DNA of 17,499 bases from an uncultured Clostridia bacterium (lineage in GTDB: Bacteria > Bacillota > Clostridia > Lachnospirales > Lachnospiraceae): contig CAMORF010000012.1 of assembly GCA_946623485.1 (NCBI GenBank), forward strand, positions 1-17,499. The letters run 5' to 3'. The position numbers were made by a program, and so were the translations under genes. Under the pieces are notes generated by a model. The model ran no database searches. It worked only from the letters and a program-made list of their open reading frames with translations, and was not told the DNA's origin. Positions within the stretch are counted from its first letter, which is position 1. Each line of letters starts with the position of its first letter. This document shows, one piece after another, positions 14,990 to 17,499 of this stretch.

Positions 14990-16221
14990 TGAAGAAAAGA
15001 GTTACCGCAGCCCTGTTCCTCCTGACAGGCTTGTTCCTGGCAGGAGGCTGGGGATGCGGCAGGCAGGCTGTCCCGGAAGAAGACAGACAGGCAGGTTCCC
15101 CGGGGGCGGCCGGCCCGGAAGGGAATGACTCCGGCGTCGCGGCTGGTTCAAAGGTACTTGCCCCGGATGTCGGAAATGGCGCAAAGATACTCGATCCCGA
15201 TGCCGCTCCAGAGGAAAAGGAGCCGGATTTTTATGTCAATAGTTCAGGGATTGCCATCCGGAGGGGGAATCAGCTTACGATTGGCTTCTCTCAGATCGGG
15301 GCGGAATCTGACTGGCGTCTTGCGAGCAGCGCGTCCATGGAGAATACCTTCAGCATTGACAATGGATATAATCTGATCTTTGACAATGCCCAGCAGAAGC
15401 AGGAAAACCAGATCAAGGCGATCCGCGAATTCATCGACCAGGGAGTAGACTATATTGTCCTGGATCCCATCGTAGAGACCGGCTGGGCGTCTTCTTTGCG
15501 GGAAGCAAAGGAGGCAGGCATCCCGGTGATCATTGCAGACCGCGAGGTACGGCTGGAAGATGAAAGCCTGTATACTGCGTGGATCGGTTCTGATTTTTTG
15601 CTGGAGGGAAAGCGTGCCTGTGAATGGCTGAAGGAATATCTCTCCATTCATTCGGCGGACCAATCTCCGGGAATCCTGCATATCCAGGGCACAGAGGGGT
15701 CATCCGCGCAGATCGGGCGTTCGCAGGCTTTGTTTGAGGCAGCCCGCGCAAATGGCTGGAACATCCTGCAGAGCGTATCCGGGGATTTTGTCCAGGCAAA
15801 AGGGAAAGAGGTCGCAGAGCATGCCCTGGAGAAGTATCCGGAAGAAATTCAGGTCGTTTACTGTGAAAACGATAATATGGCGTATGGTGCCATAGAGGCG
15901 CTTGAACAGGCCGGGAAACAGGCCGGGACAGACCTGGAGCATGGAGAGGTCATTGTGATCTCATTTGATTCGGCGGCAGACGGGCTGGTCTATACGCTGG
16001 ACGGGAGGATTGCAGTGGATACGGAATGCAATCCGTTGTACGGACCTGCGCTGAGCCGGCTGATCATGGACCTTGAAACAGGAACCCCCTTCGATAAGAA
16101 AAACTACTGTGAAGAGGAGCAGTTCAGTGCATTTCCCCGGATTACATCAGTAACGGTGGAAGGGCAGGAGTATCCGGTTACGATGGTCACGCAGGAGATG
16201 ATCCGTACGAGAGCTTATTGA
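14989..16221 (+). CDS. ytfQ: YtfQ-like sugar-binding lipoprotein 2 with long N-terminal linker
   Basis: This 410-residue second binding protein is a paralogue of the one at the head of the operon. A signal sequence runs to a lipobox-like site, LAGGWGC (C23), though Trp at -2 is atypical, so lipid anchoring is probable rather than certain. Residues 24-93 are a Pro/Gly/Ala/acidic linker that looks disordered. The sugar-binding core (95-410) shows QIGAESDWR, QQKQENQIKAIREF (closer to E. coli YtfQ here than binding protein 1 is), DPIVETGW, ADREV, GSSAQIGRS, ENDNMAYGAI and ECNPL. It overlaps the permease stop by one base and has a poor ribosome site, so it may depend on coupling. It may be a second receptor for a related sugar, or a tethered sensor partner for the kinase; neither is shown by sequence alone. 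Confidence 0.9.
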   Translation: MKKRVTAALFLLTGLFLAGGWGCGRQAVPEEDRQAGSPGAAGPEGNDSGVAAGSKVLAPDVGNGAKILDPDAAPEEKEPDFYVNSSGIAIRRGNQLTIGFSQIGAESDWRLASSASMENTFSIDNGYNLIFDNAQQKQENQIKAIREFIDQGVDYIVLDPIVETGWASSLREAKEAGIPVIIADREVRLEDESLYTAWIGSDFLLEGKRACEWLKEYLSIHSADQSPGILHIQGTEGSSAQIGRSQALFEAARANGWNILQSVSGDFVQAKGKEVAEHALEKYPEEIQVVYCENDNMAYGAIEALEQAGKQAGTDLEHGEVIVISFDSAADGLVYTLDGRIAVDTECNPLYGPALSRLIMDLETGTPFDKKNYCEEEQFSAFPRITSVTVEGQEYPVTMVTQEMIRTRAY

Positions 16222-16285
16222 CGATTCAGTTTCACCTCAGCGAAGAACGCTTTGCGTTCTGAGCGATGGGGGTAGTGAATCGTTG
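16219..16285. repeat. Structured repeat, copy 2 (short form, one hairpin arm)
   Basis: This is a shorter relative of the element at 5406-5589. Bases 16236-16273 are identical to 5529-5566, covering the AGAACGC-TTT-GCGTTCT hairpin and the G-run. The outer stem is ACGATTCA (16221-16228) with TGAATCGT (16276-16283), extended by G-T wobbles. Arms 1 and 2 of the long copy are absent. Compared with copy 1, the T5419-A5574 pair is replaced by G16223-C16281, a compensatory change. It begins at the stop codon of binding protein 2. I found no flanking direct repeat here. Confidence 0.8.
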
Positions 16286-16326
16286 CTATAAAAGGAAATA
16301 AACCGTGTAACGGTATATTTAGGAAC

Positions 16327-16357
16327 ACCGCCGGTAGATAGCCGGTGGTTTTTCCTT
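16327..16357 (+). terminator. Rho-independent terminator after the transporter operon
   Basis: ACCGCCGG (16327-16334) pairs with CCGGTGGT (16342-16349), with one G-T wobble and a seven-base loop, followed by TTTTTCCTTTT. It ends the transporter operon before the nucleotidyltransferase gene. Confidence 0.85.
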
Positions 16358-16413
16358 TTCTTCCTTCTCCGGATGTAGTAAACTATATTCAAATAATGAA
16401 TAGGAGCTGTTGC

Positions 16414-16450
16414 GAAATCCCTCATGCAGACTTTCGTGCAGGTGGATTTC
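16414..16450 (+). promoter_or_regulatory. Leader hairpin upstream of the nucleotidyltransferase gene
   Basis: GAAATCC (16414-16420) pairs with GGATTTC (16444-16450), and TGCA (16425-16428) pairs with TGCA (16437-16440) inside it. The stem ends about 16 bases before the ribosome site AGGAGGG. A possible -10 box TATATT lies at 16384-16389 without a good -35. A role in translation control, or a dispersed-repeat origin, is possible. Confidence 0.4.
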
Positions 16451-16476
16451 CTGACAGATCTCAAGCAGGAGGGAAT

Positions 16477-17424
16477 ATGTCAGAAAAGGAAAAGACAAGT
16501 CTTGTCATCATGGCGGCCGGGATTGGCAGCCGTTTTGGGCAGGGCATCAAACAGCTTACACGTTTCGGGCCGGCAGGAGAGATCATCATGGATTATTCCA
16601 TCTATGATGCGCTGCAGGCAGGATTTAACCGCGTCGTGTTTGTAATCCGCAAGGATCTGGAGGCGGATTTCCGCGAGGTAATCGGAAAACGGATTGAACA
16701 GCGCGTTGACACTGCATATGTTTTTCAGGAGAAGGATGATCTGCCGGAAGGATTTCAGTGTCCGCCGGAGCGGAAAAAGCCTTGGGGAACCGGACAGGCG
16801 ATCCTGGCATGCAGAAGTGCCGTAAAAGAACCGTTTTGTGTCATCAATGCGGATGATTATTACGGAAAGCAGGCATTTTCCAGGATTCATGACTGGCTGT
16901 CTTCTCCCATGCCCGGCGAACTGTGTTCTTCCCGCCATCAGATCTGTATGGCAGGTTTTGTCCTGGACCACACGCTTTCCGATCATGGCGGAGTGACGCG
17001 CGGCGTATGCAGCGTTGACGGAGCGGGAAGGCTCATCGGCATCAGGGAGACGAAAAACATCATACGCTGTGAAGGAGGATGCGAAGCAGCGGATGAGAAT
17101 GGGATCAGCCACGCACTTGATCCCAAGGCACTGGTTTCCATGAACATGTGGGGATTCCATGCTGATTTCCTGGATGTTCTTCAGGACGGGTTTGTTTCAT
17201 TTTTAAAGAAGAATCTTGGAACCGGGCAGGAAACAAAGGCGGAGTTCCTTCTTCCCATCATTGTGGATGAGATGCTGCAGGCGCATGACGCTGATGTCAG
17301 TGTCCTGAAGACAGAGGACAGGTGGTTTGGCGTTACCTATCAGGAAGATATTCCCTCCGTGAAGGAGAGCTTTCTTACGCTCACCCGGCAGGGAGTCTAT
17401 CCGGAAAACCTGTGGAAGCTGTGA
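16477..17424 (+). CDS. Sugar-phosphate nucleotidyltransferase family protein (NTP transferase fold)
   Basis: This 315-residue cytoplasmic protein has a GT-A type nucleotidyltransferase fold. The N-terminus holds the nucleotide-binding loop IMAAGIGSRFGQGIKQL (about 11-27), then PWGTGQAIL and the metal-binding block NADDYYG (N124 to G130). Proteins with this exact layout are widespread in Bacteroidetes and Clostridia as uncharacterised nucleotidyltransferases, often next to a sugar-kinase-like phosphotransferase. The likely reaction is NTP plus a sugar-1-phosphate (or similar) to an NDP-sugar; substrate is unknown. The ATG at 16477 follows AGGAGGG at 16467-16473; the frame is open back to 16345, but that part overlaps the terminator and leader hairpin. 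The operon is separate from the transporter, though adjacency allows a sugar-related role. Confidence 0.85.
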   Translation: MSEKEKTSLVIMAAGIGSRFGQGIKQLTRFGPAGEIIMDYSIYDALQAGFNRVVFVIRKDLEADFREVIGKRIEQRVDTAYVFQEKDDLPEGFQCPPERKKPWGTGQAILACRSAVKEPFCVINADDYYGKQAFSRIHDWLSSPMPGELCSSRHQICMAGFVLDHTLSDHGGVTRGVCSVDGAGRLIGIRETKNIIRCEGGCEAADENGISHALDPKALVSMNMWGFHADFLDVLQDGFVSFLKKNLGTGQETKAEFLLPIIVDEMLQAHDADVSVLKTEDRWFGVTYQEDIPSVKESFLTLTRQGVYPENLWKL

Positions 17425-17434
17425 GCTGTTCCTT

Positions 17435-17499
17435 AGGATCTGTTACAGAATAACTTTTGTACATCTGACTTGTCCCACCGCTCATCTGCTGCGTTGGAA
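17435..17499. repeat. Dispersed repeat, copy B, cut by the window end
   Basis: AGGATCTGTTACAGAATAAC at 17435-17454 is a near copy of the sequence at 9962-9981. The sequence after it, up to the window end, shows no gene. It may be the left half of a larger intergenic palindromic unit whose other half lies outside the window. Confidence 0.5.

Noticed and set aside
16345..16476. N-terminal extension of the nucleotidyltransferase
   Set aside because: It would start inside the terminator and run through the leader hairpin; the conserved domain starts soon after 16477, which has its own ribosome site.

Overview
The window reads as chromosomal DNA of an anaerobic, low-to-medium GC Firmicute, most likely a gut or rumen Clostridia/Lachnospiraceae member. 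This is inferred from gene content: an [FeFe]-hydrogenase maturase, meso-diaminopimelate dehydrogenase, LarB, AzlCD, a YesMN-type two-component system and strong AGGAGG ribosome sites. All 15 genes I support lie on the + strand. I see no rRNA, tRNA, CRISPR array, integrase or transposase.

Layout. (1) 1-1671: 3' part of hydE, cut at its 5' end by the window edge, followed with no gap by a HAD phosphatase. (2) 1672-3247: a good sigma-70 promoter flanked by two mirrored TTGTCTGGT boxes, then L-arabinose isomerase (araA). (3) 3248-4460: a 32-bp intergenic tandem array, then meso-DAP dehydrogenase (ddh) and a strong terminator. (4) 4608-5381: larB without other lar genes. (5) 5406-5589: a MITE-like element of nested inverted repeats with a flanking direct repeat. 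(6) 5614-6704: azlC-azlD. (7) 6714-9962: 17-bp iterons, then an AraC-type response regulator and a YesM-type histidine kinase. (8) 10214-16221: a YtfQRT-YjfF-type furanose ABC transporter with two different YtfQ-like binding proteins, one at each end of the cluster. (9) 16219-17424: a second, shorter copy of the structured repeat, a terminator, and a sugar nucleotidyltransferase. The window ends in another dispersed-repeat sequence.

How the genes may work together. The central unit looks like sugar sensing plus uptake. The two-component pair sits directly upstream of binding protein 1, a two-domain ATPase, two permeases and lipoprotein binding protein 2. The closest family I recognise is the E. 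coli galactofuranose system YtfQRT-YjfF. With araA 7 kb away, an L-arabinose or galactose furanose is a reasonable substrate guess, but the sequence does not prove it. A terminator between binding protein 1 and the ATPase would give extra binding protein. Binding protein 1 has a plain secretory signal with no lipobox, while binding protein 2 has a lipobox-like Cys and a 70-residue linker. That division of labour, with a kinase next door, is the most interesting biology here. The two copies of the hairpin repeat, which differ by a compensatory base pair in their outer stem, are the most interesting non-coding signal.
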